Shown here: in pieces, positions 1 through 11,070 of the stretch
Layout of the letters: each line of letters opens with the position of its first letter
Position numbering within the stretch: the first letter of the stretch is position 1
From: Diplocarpon mali
Lineage: Eukaryota > Ascomycota > Leotiomycetes > Helotiales > Drepanopezizaceae
Length of the DNA: 64,000 nucleotides
Reading direction: 5' to 3'
Assembly: GCA_024741835.1 (NCBI GenBank)
Contig: JAENRP010000016.1
Span: 191,987-255,986 of the forward strand
Notes under the pieces: generated by a model
Databases searched by the model: none
What the model saw: only the letters and a program-made list of their open reading frames with translations
What the model was told of the DNA's origin: nothing
Translations under genes and position numbers: made by a program

Positions 1-120
1 TATCTTATCAGCACCATTCGATTTTTAAACCATAAAAAAATTCCCCAGGGTATAGAACGCCTTTCGTGCAGCCACAAACTCCGGGTTTCTCCATACGGGA
101 AAGCGACATTTCACAGATAA

Positions 121-1413
121 TCATACCTGCACCCAGGTCTCTAAACACTTCCCGCTCATAACGTCCTCCGCGCTCTCCCAGTTCTTTAAGCTCACCACAT
201 CACTATCCAGTGATTCCATCTTGCACTTCACCGGCGCCGGGCTCGCGAGTACTGTGTCCACCTTAACCGTGACCGTCAATATGACCTCGCGCTTGGCCTC
301 TATCTCACCGCAACTTATCATCTGCTCCTCGTCTTTCTTCCCTCGGTGCTGCCCCCAGGACCATAAATTCCTCCGCTCCGGCGCGCACGCCTCGATAGTA
401 ATTGTATTTCCCATACCTCTATCTACCATGCCAAAACACATCAAGGTATCCAACCCTGTAATTGGGCTTGGTGGATCCTCGCTTAAGACGATGTCGCGCC
501 TCGTACTAACATAGAGTATGAAGTCGAGCCACCCGTTAGATGCAATCATAGCACCAGCCACAACGAAGTATTCAAGCGTTACATCGCCACCAGCGATGGA
601 GAAGATACGACCCGCAGCCAGGGGAGCCGTGCAAAAGGTGTGTATGAGCGGATACAGGATCATAAGTGGTGAGGCACCATGGTGAGCGAGCTCAGTGCGG
701 TGTTTGTGCGCTGAGTAGCTGTTGGGCACGGTTATCAAGAAGATAAAGATGCCGAGGTAGAATGTTATCGTTAGGAGCATGGCAAGACAAATCCAGACGT
801 AGTGGAGCCAAAGTCGTTCTTGTGGGTACGCTTCGTTGATCCAGCACTTCCGGTCTTTTAGCTTGAGCTCTCATGTAGAATAGAAGTTGACGCATACCCA
901 GGCATTTGCTCGCACATAGAAATTTCTGCCATGGATGAGAGGTCCCAAAGAGCCCATCGCATAGATAAATCCCCACGCGCATGCGATGCAGCAGTAAAAC
1001 TTTCCGGGGGGAAGTCGAAAGTCTTTGACCACGCTGGCGAACGTATGGACAGCAATTGCGCAGATAAAAATACTTCTTGCGAGATCTCCGGTCGAGATGA
1101 ACCACCCTTGCGCCCAGCATATTGGGGTGTGGACGAATATACCATTGTTTTGTAAGGCGGCCGCGTTAAGTAAAAAAGCTATTGCTTGCATTATATCGGC
1201 AAACAGGAGATTGTAGATCAGAAGGAGGAATTGGTTTGGCGGAGACTTGATCTCGGCATGGGTGTGCCAAGAAATCAGACGGTAGGTAAGAAAGACGAAG
1301 AGGGAACTCGAGCAAAGAAACGAAATAAGCGCGAAGCTAGAGATAGCAACCAGACCGTAACTGAGGACGACTGGAAGGGGAGTCAGAGTTGAAGAAGCTG
1401 CAAGGAGCGTCAT
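121..1413 (-). CDS. Git3/cAMP-receptor-like seven-transmembrane GPCR
   Basis: This is a plasma-membrane receptor of the fungal Git3/cAMP-receptor-like class, which acts through heterotrimeric G proteins, often in nutrient sensing. Exons are 898..1413 and 121..846 on the minus strand, giving 413 residues. The reading frame is continuous across the junction but has an in-frame TGA at 871-873. A 51-nt intron (donor GTATGC at 897, GCTAA branch-like site, acceptor GGAAG ending at 847) removes that stop and leaves the frame intact. Seven hydrophobic segments are visible. Family hallmarks are CWI followed by RLWLHYVWI at the start of TM5 and GWLDFILYVSTRR in TM7. The C-terminal tail of about 150 residues is hydrophilic and presumably cytoplasmic. 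The ligand cannot be read from the sequence. The alternative, a pseudogene with one nonsense codon, is less likely because the splice signals and joined motif fit. Confidence 0.8.
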
Positions 1414-3284
1414 CGTGCGTCAACTCGATTCCAAATTGAATCTAGATAGTAGTCTATATCGGCGAGAAGGAGCAAAGGAGACATGATATATAACCTTACG
1501 GTGCTTGGGCGGAGATGCGGGGAGCTTACCGCAACGCCACTGCAATATCAGTACATGCAGCCCTTCGAGTAGGGATATATCGACCAGGCGCCGAGGATGG
1601 AAGCCAGAATGCTTTCAGCGCATTGGATTCTGCGAAGCGAAACCAAAGTCTCTTTAGACGTAAGTGCACCATCATGACGTATGTAAAGAAAATAGTCCTG
1701 TTTGATGCCGGGTTGATCCTGTATGGGAAATCTGAGCGAGTATGTATGTGTCTCCAACTCTCAGAGTAATGACTTGAGACTACTCGAGAAGATGGTGGTA
1801 TTTTGTTCAGATCACTTGTGGAGAATACAGAAGCTGCCATGGTCAGAACAACTGATTTCTCTTCTCTCACGTCGGCTGGTTTTCTTCTTCATTCAGGTTT
1901 GCGTAATGATGAAGACGAGGAGGCAATACTGTCCAACAGTTGCCGAGTAGTGACAAGGCGTAGCGAAGCTGAATCGAAACATGGAATTTTGATGTGAAGT
2001 CGATGCCAAGAAGCAGAGCCATGTCAAAAAGCACAAGCCTGACAGTAAGCTTCAAACAGAGGTGATGTGATTCTAACCTTTTGTAGTGCATCAGAAACAG
2101 CATGTAGTTTCAGTCATGAGAACGGCCCTCACTTGCGGTAGGTGAACGGACCACATGGGAATGAAAACGCGGGGAACCAATGTTTGAATTGAATGCTCTC
2201 GACGATCTACTGGCTAGCAAAGGAGCTATACTTAAAAATAGTCTTTTCCTTCAAGGCAATCGACTTTTTGGATGGCAATCGAGTATGGCATTTCGCGCTC
2301 GGGGCATGCATTCGAGTGAAGAGTTTGGAAGTCTGGAGAAGAAACCTCCGTACGTAACTGATGGGTTCGATAATATGGCCGATGGAGAACTGATCGGCCG
2401 ATGTAGAAGCGGAGGATTTTCTCCTCTGGTAGATCGACAGTCAGAGCGTGGGCGAAGCTGACCAACAAATGAGCTCCGTACCATATTGCCATTTGATTAC
2501 ACATCGCTCGGAGGTGCAAAGGTTGGCTCACAGAATAGCGGACATATCTCTCCGTTAATGGATCGAAATTGGACCATCAAAAAGTAATCGCGAAATGCAT
2601 TTGGAACTTTGTTCCGTGTCAGGACGTCGGCAAAAAAAAAGGCAGACAAATCGTACGAAAAGTCCCTTTCGACCATATTTTGCTCGGAGGTGCAGGAGTT
2701 GGCTAATGGGCCAGCGAGATTGTTTATCCTTTGGTATATCAACGGTCCGCTGGAGATAAAATGACCCAAAGAAAATAGTCAGACAGCAAAGTTGTACCGA
2801 GCATTTTCCAAGTCAATTGGCAGACAACCATAGCAAAACCACGCCTGAACGTCTGCTCTGTGGTGCCAGCTGATTATAAAGTACTCCATCATTCTAATGC
2901 CTGAAAGATCTCGAGGACTCAACCGGTAAAATCCACCATGTGAGAAAATTTGACTTACCTATGGCGCTGGTTTGCTCTGCTGAACCCATACAGAGACGCC
3001 CGAAATTGCAGTCATGACCGCTGTGGAAATTAGCTTGATAATTCCAGAGAAGTGCCTCGTAATATCAGCAGCTTCCGGACTCGGAGCCGATGAACACGTC
3101 GATACTTTGGGGCTTGGTTTTGGGACGCTGCACTGAACCCTAGAGAACACAGAAGGATCAGAATGTGTTGGCCATATTGTCTCTTATCATTTTCGTCCCA
3201 CAAAATCCTGGCGTTTTTCATACCAAATTGAAGCTGGCTAATGTTCAGAGCATACAGCATGTTCAGCATTACCCCATGTGCTTA
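1414..3284. other. Intergenic region, no supported gene
   Basis: Only short ORFs without family features occur here. Two similar segments share GCTCGGAGGTGCA followed shortly by GTTGGCT (about 2507-2530 and 2680-2704), which suggests old duplicated or repeat-derived DNA. Minus-strand ORFs at 2959-3269 contain a hydrophobic C-terminal stretch and plausible splice signals, but they resemble no family I can name. I did not call them as a gene. Confidence 0.4.
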
Positions 3285-3839
3285 CTACGTCTGATCAAGA
3301 CGACCCTGCCCTTCCCTTGTGATAACGAGGCGCGAAAATCGAAGGCCTGTTGCTCGAAACAGATTCTCCATACGGACCCATTCATCCACTACTATCCAGC
3401 GGTGCGTGCTATAGATATTGAGTTCCTTAATAGGAGGTTGGACCAGCAGCATCTTGCGCCAACTGGCATCTGGTCTTAAAATCGCAGCTGATTCTGGAAC
3501 GTTACCGCGATATAAATAGTCTTGCCATTCTGCGGGAGTTTCGCCCGGCATCGCGTGCTGAATTCGGCGGTTTGGGTTAATAGTCCTTCGGCGGTCGATA
3601 CAACGCAGGGCCTGGTTGTGCCAACGTAAGAGCGGGCAGGCCCCACGGATGGAGCCGTCCAAGGCAGGAAGAAAGAAAAGATATTTCTGGATTGGCGAGG
3701 AGGTGCTAACGACACTGTGGAATATCTGGTTAACACGTTGGGCCCGGGCGAGGAGGTCGACCATAGAGAGCTGGAGAAAAATCATCTCGATGAGCTCAGG
3801 GGTAGCTAGGACTCGCTGCACGGCTGACTGATCCTCCAT
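3285..3839 (-). CDS. Small F-box protein
   Basis: This 184-residue protein has an F-box near its N-terminus (about residues 8-50): LATPELIEMIFLQLSMVDLL, then AQRVNQIF and a PIQKYLFF stretch. F-box proteins bind Skp1 and bring substrates to SCF ubiquitin ligases. The layout, a short N-terminal F-box followed by an unclassified C-terminal region with WRKMLL and the RWIVVDEW segment, is typical of large lineage-specific F-box families in filamentous ascomycetes. The ATG at 3839 (MEDQ) was chosen because it directly precedes the F-box. The frame stays open upstream to an ATG at 3944, which would add 35 residues. No substrate-binding repeats such as LRR or WD40 are visible, so the target is unknown. 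It lies at the edge of an AT-rich gene-poor block. Confidence 0.75.
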   Translation of the reverse strand: MEDQSAVQRVLATPELIEMIFLQLSMVDLLARAQRVNQIFHSVVSTSSPIQKYLFFLPALDGSIRGACPLLRWHNQALRCIDRRRTINPNRRIQHAMPGETPAEWQDYLYRGNVPESAAILRPDASWRKMLLVQPPIKELNIYSTHRWIVVDEWVRMENLFRATGLRFSRLVITREGQGRLDQT

Positions 3840-6800
3840 TGTTGGGCACTCGTCAGTTTCTTTCTTGACTTTCGATTGACTGGTGTATAGTGATGTATAA
3901 GATTTCGTAAAGTCAAGCTCTGTAGCGTATGTTCTTCGTTGCATTGCACTTGTGTGGTGAAGCAATGATGACTAATCGAGCTCTTGGGCATTTTCTTCGC
4001 TGTGCATTTTCTCCGATGGCTTCAGGGTTCAGGTATAACCTAATTTGCATCCTTTTATTCTACTTTGTAATTCCAAAGAATAGTGGCCCTTAGTGTTTCA
4101 AAACAGTTAGTAATGTCCCAAGATGCAGTGCAAGTCTTATCATCTACTTGTTCCAGTCTCACTTTACGCTCCGCAGCCTCCCTGTGGAAACCTTTGGCTT
4201 ATTCTGTATACTGTATTTTATATTATAAAATGGCTGTACGCACTGACTTTTTACCTGTTGATATTCCTCTACTCTTTGAAACACCTGAAATGGCAGAGAG
4301 CTATGCGATGATTGTGTTCTGTCTGATATTGGTGATAAGAAATGTTACCTTTGTTAGCATGTCTTGTTTTAAATATGCCAGAACTGGTTCAGATATGTGC
4401 GTCAGGTCAGACTGTCATATTTTACAAAGTACTATTTGTACTAAAGGCGGAGGCGCTTTGTAGCAATTGAGTGACTTTTCGAAATCAATTTGTCTTCGGC
4501 AGTGGTGACAAATTGTAATGAGATTGGGTGTCCTTTTAACAAGGGTTTTAATCCATCAAGATCCTGCTTCAAATATAGGTTTGCAAGTGCTTGGTTTGGA
4601 AATCAATATGGTGGTTATTATTCTTCTATCCAATGCTTTGTAGGGGGAGCTATAAACCTAGGGAGTGGGTAGGTAGGCTGGCTTCAAGCCATGGTACAAC
4701 TGTAACAAGTTGTTATTCTTTAGTTTGTTTCCAGTAGCCATTGCAAGGAGATTTTTTAAGACCTAGAAGATTGCCTTTGGATGTGACTTTGTTTAGAGAG
4801 TTTTTGCTAGCAACTAAGCAACATTTTAGTGCGTTTAAGACAGAGAGTCTCATTGAAGTTAAAGGATATTTGAATTTAAGATATACGAAGTGATGCTAGG
4901 AAGTTTTCTTGATACTGTAAGATGGAGTAGTGACTCAGAGGATCCTTAGAGGAGCAGATATTTGCGAAGAAAATTTGGATTATTTTTTCAAAGGTGCTTG
5001 ACTTAGCTATTATTTTAATAGTTTTCGTCAAAGAAACACTAGACACGGTAGCCTAGAGTCAACTTAAAGCTTGAAAGAGCAGAGCTGTGCTTCTAAATAG
5101 TCGATTTTGCTGGATATTGACACGGCACTAAAGTAAGTTTTGTTTAAGGTTCCATATGTAGGTGGGTACATTCTTTTCTTTTGTTGAAACCGGATTCCCA
5201 CCCATTCAAGTAGCAGATGTACAGGACTGAACACAGAGGAATGGAGAATTGGGGTAGGTGCGCCTAGGGGCTTCATGTCATTTCAGTTGATTCCCATTCA
5301 CTCCAGATTTATTTGCAAATTGCTGAGTGTTGCGCCACAAGGAGCCTGAGGCCCTAAGGAATGGCTTATGTAATCAGCCCCTAAAGTGGCCATGAAGCAC
5401 TCCTACAAAAGGAGCTTAGATATACAGCTAAATTAGAATTTTACAAGCTTCTGCTTACTACCAAGAAAGATCCCTATTTTCAAGCACGATACTAAGTCTA
5501 CTTGTAAATCTTCCACAATATATTGGATTTTTGATCCTTATTACTCGGAATTACTTCATCGCTATGACAAGTATTACAATTGTATCAAATTGGGGGTAGG
5601 GGCGGTGTAGGGGTTATTTTTCCTTTTAATATGCTATATTTGGATTAGGTACAAGGAGAAAATCAGTATGAAAAACTCCCTGCTTTTTACTATTTAGCCT
5701 ATTATACCCACGGTTCCTATATCTTTAACTAAGAGTCTAACCTTTACCTTGGTTAATAGTTGTTCCCTTGAGGTCTTTAGTGAGTATATTCTTACAAGGT
5801 GCCTCAATAAATAGAGACGCCTTAGCCTCTTTGTTCTAGGATAAGCCCTTTATGCTAATAGCGGCTATTTATTTAATTATACTAAGCTTCTTATTAGTCG
5901 GCGGCAGCTCTTTTTTATAACATTCTTATCGACTTTATATAATATTCTCGAAATATATCCTTTCCTTCTCCTTTTCCTCCTCCTCCTTATAAACTATCAA
6001 CTGCCTTCCCCTTTATATCCTTTATTAAACCTTTCCTCTAATTTTAAGTTTACATATAAATAATCCTAGAGTACGCAAGTAGAGGTCGAAAGAAAAGGGT
6101 GTTTGTAAAAGAGGTGATATGGTAGAGAGAAAAAAATGTATTCTAATATTTTCGAAAGTTCTAGCGTTATTTGACTTAGGTTTTAATTATTTCATAATCA
6201 AAAGGACTTTATCTCGGCTTTGCAGACTCTTAAAGAGTCTCGAGGTTCGAAGGAGACACCGCGTATAGGTGTTGAGTCGTCGTCTCCCTATATTAAGTCT
6301 TTCTTTCAATCATAAGTATATATTTTAAACAGTCTTAAGCTATATGAGTAAATATCGAAAGTAGAAAGTATTGATAAGAGAGATGGTGAGAATTTTTCGT
6401 TTTATAGCTTTTGAAAAGTGCTAGCTAAGAGACAACTTAATATCTATATATAGTATCTCTTATAAACCCTTAGATCATTTAGATTCTTTTTAAAGGATCT
6501 ATAAAACTAAAATTAAGTGCTTTCGATTTTAAAATATTCAAAACTCAAGTCGAACGAAGCTAGCACGATGAAAGCGTTGGAATGAAAGTTTTTATATTAC
6601 CTCTTTTAAAGTCGTCGTCTCCCTTGTATGGTGTTTATTTGGCCTGCGATGAAATTAAAAGCGGGAGTGCGTATGTGTCGGAGGCAAGGTAGATCACCGC
6701 CTTTCTTTAACTTGAAGTTAGCCAACTTTTCAGCTTTAATGGCTGGCCGTGGAGCCCGAAGTACAGCTTTATACTGGGAATAATTGATTGCTCTGGATAG

Positions 6801-7206
6801 TGGAGATTGACAAGTAGATTCTAACTTACAGCTAGTAGATTCAACAGATAGGAAGTGTTCTCTTACTATTCTATTCCTGATTCAATTGAAAAAAAATTTA
6901 GCAGCAGTAAAACAATATTTCTATGCATAGCACTAAGCATAGTATAGAGCATTTCGTAGTAATGATACTTTTTTGGGTAGTTTGTAAGAGTAGAGCTAGT
7001 GCTATTCGACCCAGCGAACTATGCAAACATATTCCGTCTTATTCAGCCCCCAAATCTCACGATGTATACAATTAAGCCATGGCTACGAATATAATCCAAC
7101 TCGATTTCTCACAAAGTCATAGTACTATGAGTTTCTCTAGCTACAAAGTTTCCGAAGTTGTGTGCTCACAACATACGGTAATACTAGGGTTCGGCTAGCT
7201 GTCGGA
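3840..7206. repeat. AT-rich gene-poor block, probably decayed repeat DNA
   Basis: This stretch of about 3.4 kb is strikingly AT-rich, especially 5600-6600, and holds no intact gene. Several frames show protein-like segments broken by many stops, for example around 4750-5480 on the plus strand. The motif GTCGTCGTCTCCCT occurs twice, near 6282 and 6611. This is what mutated transposon remnants look like in fungi with repeat-induced point mutation. I recognise no specific element and saw no terminal repeats. The repeat-decay reading is inference; the AT bias and lack of genes are seen directly. Confidence 0.5.
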
Positions 7207-7459
7207 TTACCCGATGTAGCATTGTCCTAGGTCTCCGCAGCATTGAACACAGGTTTTGATACTTGGGGTATCGCAAGTAGTATATGTAGAACTCGCACCG
7301 CAGTCGCATTGAAGCTGTGAAACGTCAGTAAACGTTCACATTATTGAAACTTGTGAGTTATCGATGATAAGAGTGCAGAAGAGATGGTCTTACCTGTAGA
7401 GCAAATGTCGAGGTAGCGAACGCAGCAATGATGAACGCGTATACCACCGAGGGTTGCAT
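7207..7459 (-). CDS. Small secreted cysteine-rich protein (57 aa)
   Basis: This is a two-exon gene on the minus strand: exon 1 7394..7459 and exon 2 7207..7314, with a 79-nt intron (GTAAGA donor, TTTCACAG acceptor). The 57-residue product starts with a clear secretion signal (MQPSVVYAFIIAAFATSTFA). The mature part of about 36 residues has seven cysteines spaced C-x-C-x8-C-x7-C-x2-CC-x5-C and ends GQCYIG. I recognise no named family. Size, signal peptide and cysteine density match small secreted proteins of fungi, which include effectors, hydrophobin-like and antimicrobial peptides, but no function can be assigned. It stands alone inside the AT-rich block, a common setting for fast-evolving secreted proteins. 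An odd cysteine number leaves one unpaired or available for dimerisation. Phase-0 splicing, a clean signal peptide and a terminal stop make a chance ORF unlikely. Confidence 0.7.
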
Positions 7460-8997
7460 ATTTTCTGTTGAGGAGCTAGAAGTGACTGCTTGTGAAAAGA
7501 CTACAAGTGTGTATAATATATGTACGAGAGGCGTAGTAATTATGCGTGGCAATAGGAAGGTAGGGCATTTTATAATATTGGGATTTCATTAAGCATTAAT
7601 ATTTAAGAACATCAATCATGTACTTATCGTCGCAGACTAAAGTATATTTAACCTGGTATGAATCTGCCTGCGGCGAAGTACCCCGGATTTGTGTAATTTC
7701 GCAGGCACCGTGGGATCAAACCTACTTACTTGTGATCTACTATCATGGAAACAGCACAACTTGTTAAATTTTAATATTTCAGACGGAGCTTGAGACTTCA
7801 AATCCAATTGTTAATGCTAAGGCTAGGTTTTATTTTAAATTTATCATAATTAGTCGCGGGCCAAATTGATCTCACTTGAAACGCAAGTTCAATAGCGAGT
7901 TTGCAACGTCTAACATTCTTTCAAGTGCTGTTTTTTCGGCCTGTGACAAAGTGTTCTCATATTTTTCGAGCATACAGTCAATTCAGAAACTGTCCGAAGT
8001 GCATTCCACTACTAGGGAAAGAAGAGTTGGTTTTTGAAAGTCAGATGCCAAAAGCTAAATAACTACAGTAGAATACTGATTTACTGTTTCCAAAATGAAA
8101 AAAAACTTCGAAAATATAATTCAAAGGCCGTGATACTGGCGAGCATGCAATCTAAACTTACTTCGCTACCTGCTGTAGCTATCCCGGACTTTGCTTCGAC
8201 CCCATCTTCTCTTTTAGTCTCAGAACGTAGCCACTTGCCAGCTGATACTTGCCAAACGGCTGTCTTGTTTCAAAGCATAGTCTTTCCGCTGGAGCTTTGT
8301 GTAAAATCAGTAAGAAAGTTATAAAATGACTAGTGTCTTTTCGCAAAGCAGCATGACCGGATTATAATATACGTTTTAAATCATTGGAAAAGTTTGATTT
8401 GTCGATATTTAAGTAAGTAAGTAGAGTGACGTGAAATTCTGGAAATGGCTTCTACCATCAAGATAAGCGAAATTTGATGAGATGCGATATCGAAGCTTAC
8501 TAGCTTATGTGAATATAAAAATTTAGATGTAATAATATCAATGTAATACGCTTCTTAATATCATGATATCGGCTTTGTGGATCAGATAAATTTATCATGG
8601 ACTGTAGTGACGGGAGAGAGGATAATTTGCTATGTCATGGTGTGAGAAAAGCACCTATTCAACGTCAGTTAGCTAGTGCCAAACGTGAGTGCTTGAGGCT
8701 CAGGATGCTGTCCTTAAAATCCCTGATAATTAGGCTAAGCGAGCTCAAACAAGAGATACTGATTGCTATATGAGAGCTTAATGTGCTAGCTTCAGATGTA
8801 TATTATCTGATCTCGCTTAGCTATCAACAACTGTTTCCAAGTGATATTGGATCCACCTTACGCAGATAAAGCCCGGCACCAACTGTAGCCCATATTACAA
8901 ACGAGTATCAGGGTTTTCCCCCCAAACTCCCGTCCTAATCATCAATCGCGTGCGCCTTGCCCTACCCAATCCAAAGACCCCAACCTGCAAACGTCGC
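7460..8997. other. AT-rich intergenic region
   Basis: No gene is supported. A perfect 10-bp inverted repeat, GCTAAGCGAG near 8734 and CTCGCTTAGC near 8812, is separated by about 70 nt. It could be the remnant of a small inverted-repeat element or a chance hairpin. A plus-strand ORF at 8034-8324 has no protein-like composition. Confidence 0.35.
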
Positions 8998-9777
8998 CTA
9001 CCACTGGCCAGGATCGGCGTCTGCAAACGTGGTACCTGCAGCGATCTCGTCAAACCAGATCTGTCTGAAGCCCTGCGTCCCCTTCATTCCATCATCATCT
9101 TTCCAGCCGTTGGCGTACAGCCCGACCCGGAACTGGAACGGCCTCGCGTCCGTGACGGTCGTCTTGATGCCCGTCCTGTTCAGCACGCTCGCGCCGTCGA
9201 ACCACATCTTGTAGTACCCGGTGGCGTCGCTCTTCCAGCTGGCCTGGATGACGATCTTGTGCCACTCGCCCCGGGTGACCGCGGCGAGGTTGGGGAACGC
9301 GTCGGTGTGCTGCTCGCTCACGGGGCACACGTTGCCGTTCTTGACGCGGGACTGCAGCTGGTCGCCGTAGAGCCAGACCATGCTCGACGGCATGTACGTC
9401 TCCGCGCACGGCAGATCGGTGAAGTCGGCGATGAACTGGGCGATGTTGTAGCTCTGGGGCGGGTCGAACTGCCACTCGGAGGAGAGGCGGAACATGAAGC
9501 CATAGAATCCGACGTCGCCTTTTTTGTAGACGTTGTATTTGTGGACTTCGGCGTGGTAGCGGCCATCGTAGCCGGATGGGATGTAGGTTTGGGTCATCTT
9601 GAGGGCGCTGGGTGACTCGTAGTAGACATTGGAAACTTGGTCTACCGTGCCGGATGTGCCCGCGTCAATGAACGTCGCGTCCCAGCCTGAAGTAGTGCCT
9701 TTATTGCTGAATATCTGGGTGGCTCCCGTGAAGCTAGCGGCCAGAAGACTTGCAGCTGCGAGGTTCGGGAAGAACAT
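8998..9777 (-). CDS. Secreted polysaccharide lyase, PL20-like (glucuronan lyase family)
   Basis: This is a single-exon gene for 259 residues with an N-terminal signal peptide (about residues 1-20, ending TGATQ), so it is secreted. The rest resembles the beta-jelly-roll polysaccharide lyase family that includes fungal glucuronan lyases (PL20). Recognisable stretches are KKGDVGFYGFMFRLS, GEWHKIVIQASWKS, GYYKMWFDGASV and QIWFDEIAAGTTF near the C-terminus. Such enzymes cleave uronic-acid polysaccharides by beta-elimination. The length fits a stand-alone catalytic domain with no carbohydrate-binding module. The coding sequence is very GC-rich between about 9090 and 9480, in sharp contrast to AT-rich DNA on both sides. 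That could mean strong codon bias or transfer. The substrate is inferred from family only. The ATG at 9777 gives a good signal peptide. Confidence 0.75.
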   Translation of the reverse strand: MFFPNLAAASLLAASFTGATQIFSNKGTTSGWDATFIDAGTSGTVDQVSNVYYESPSALKMTQTYIPSGYDGRYHAEVHKYNVYKKGDVGFYGFMFRLSSEWQFDPPQSYNIAQFIADFTDLPCAETYMPSSMVWLYGDQLQSRVKNGNVCPVSEQHTDAFPNLAAVTRGEWHKIVIQASWKSDATGYYKMWFDGASVLNRTGIKTTVTDARPFQFRVGLYANGWKDDDGMKGTQGFRQIWFDEIAAGTTFADADPGQW

Positions 9778-11070
9778 TTCGAGAACTGGAGTATCGAGCG
9801 TGAAAGATACCGACAGTTGATGACTTACACTTTGACCATGGGAAGAGTGGGTCTACTTTATACTGGATGTATTCTTACACCAAGCCCGAAATGTTACATC
9901 TAGGAGTGCAGAGCTGCACAGTCACACTGGCTTTACTGTCTGCTGGGTAGTAATTACTGCCAGATGTGAATGGAATGTGCGACCAGAAGAATATAATACG
10001 GAGACTGAGGCCAGCTGTACCTACAAAAGCGAGGTCCTGACAGGCTTATTTTCATCTTATACGTACAGGCTACTGGATGCCATACACGTGTGAGGTTGAT
10101 GATAGGTTAGCGGTGCAGACCTTGCATACGCTTAGAGAGAATCGTGTAGCCAGTCAGGCGATTATTAATCAGGATGAGGCATTGTCAGCGTCAGTCACAC
10201 GATGAGTAGTCTGTTGCACAGTGGAGGCTATGTCTTGTATGTGAGCACGGGGCCTACAACCATTTATCCGACCCCTGGATGCTAAGCGAGAGAAGTAAGC
10301 AACAAGCCACTTGACTAACATCTGTTGGATGTAGGACAAAAACAGATATTGATGCTAGGGCTTAAATATGACACCGCATGTTTATGATGAAGCGGGCCCA
10401 GAACCGCAGGAGGAGTTCCTGGGACCCCAGCAAATTTCTCAAAAGCTAGGAATACAGCGTGGCTTCCAACGGAGATGGAGTTCTTAGTCTACTAACCAAT
10501 CGAACAGTGACCAACTCGCTTACTCAGGGTTAGATAATAGTGATATCTTATTTAAGACCCAAAGTATATAATATACTATAGAGAGTTACCTCTTTCGATT
10601 GCACTGAGCCTGGCCACTCTATTTCAAAATATCATTTTAAGACTAGGCTTTCCCTTCTTAAGATATAAAGTTATTCTTATTCGTTGCCGTGCATTAAGTA
10701 ATCGAGGCTAGTAAAAGCAGAAAGAATATTAATTTGCTCAAAGATAATGGTTGGTATAAAGATACATCTTCATTTCCTGATAGGTAATCGATTAGGTGCC
10801 TGGCGCCTGCTGCCTGGCATTGACTTATTATTTGCGGTTAATATTCGGCGCTGCAGCCTTAAGCTTTTCAGAACCGAACAATTGTCATAGCTTTAAGAGG
10901 CGCCTATAGGCTTCGATAAACATAAATGACGCCGTTATCAGAATTTTAATTAAAGTGTAATAACAAGAATCTTTCGGGCAATTATATATAAAATTATGGC
11001 ATAGTCGAGTCCTGAACACTGAACACTGACGCCTCCACCCACCCGCCTGTCTGATCCTAACCAGAGCTTT
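9778..11070. other. Intergenic region, AT-rich in its right half
   Basis: No coding potential was found. From about 10500 to 10990 the DNA is AT-rich like the block at 4-7 kb. The proximal 200 nt presumably hold the promoter of the polysaccharide lyase gene. No repeats with clear borders are visible. Confidence 0.4.

Noticed and set aside
871..873. In-frame TGA in the GPCR, suggesting a pseudogene
   Set aside because: A 51-nt intron with good signals removes it and joins conserved motifs exactly.
8950..9615. Plus-strand ORF of 221 codons and a minus-strand ORF 9095-9475 in the polysaccharide lyase region
   Set aside because: These are shadows of a GC-rich gene: repetitive Arg/Ala/Val composition and no motifs. 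The minus-strand 259-residue frame has a signal peptide and lyase motifs.
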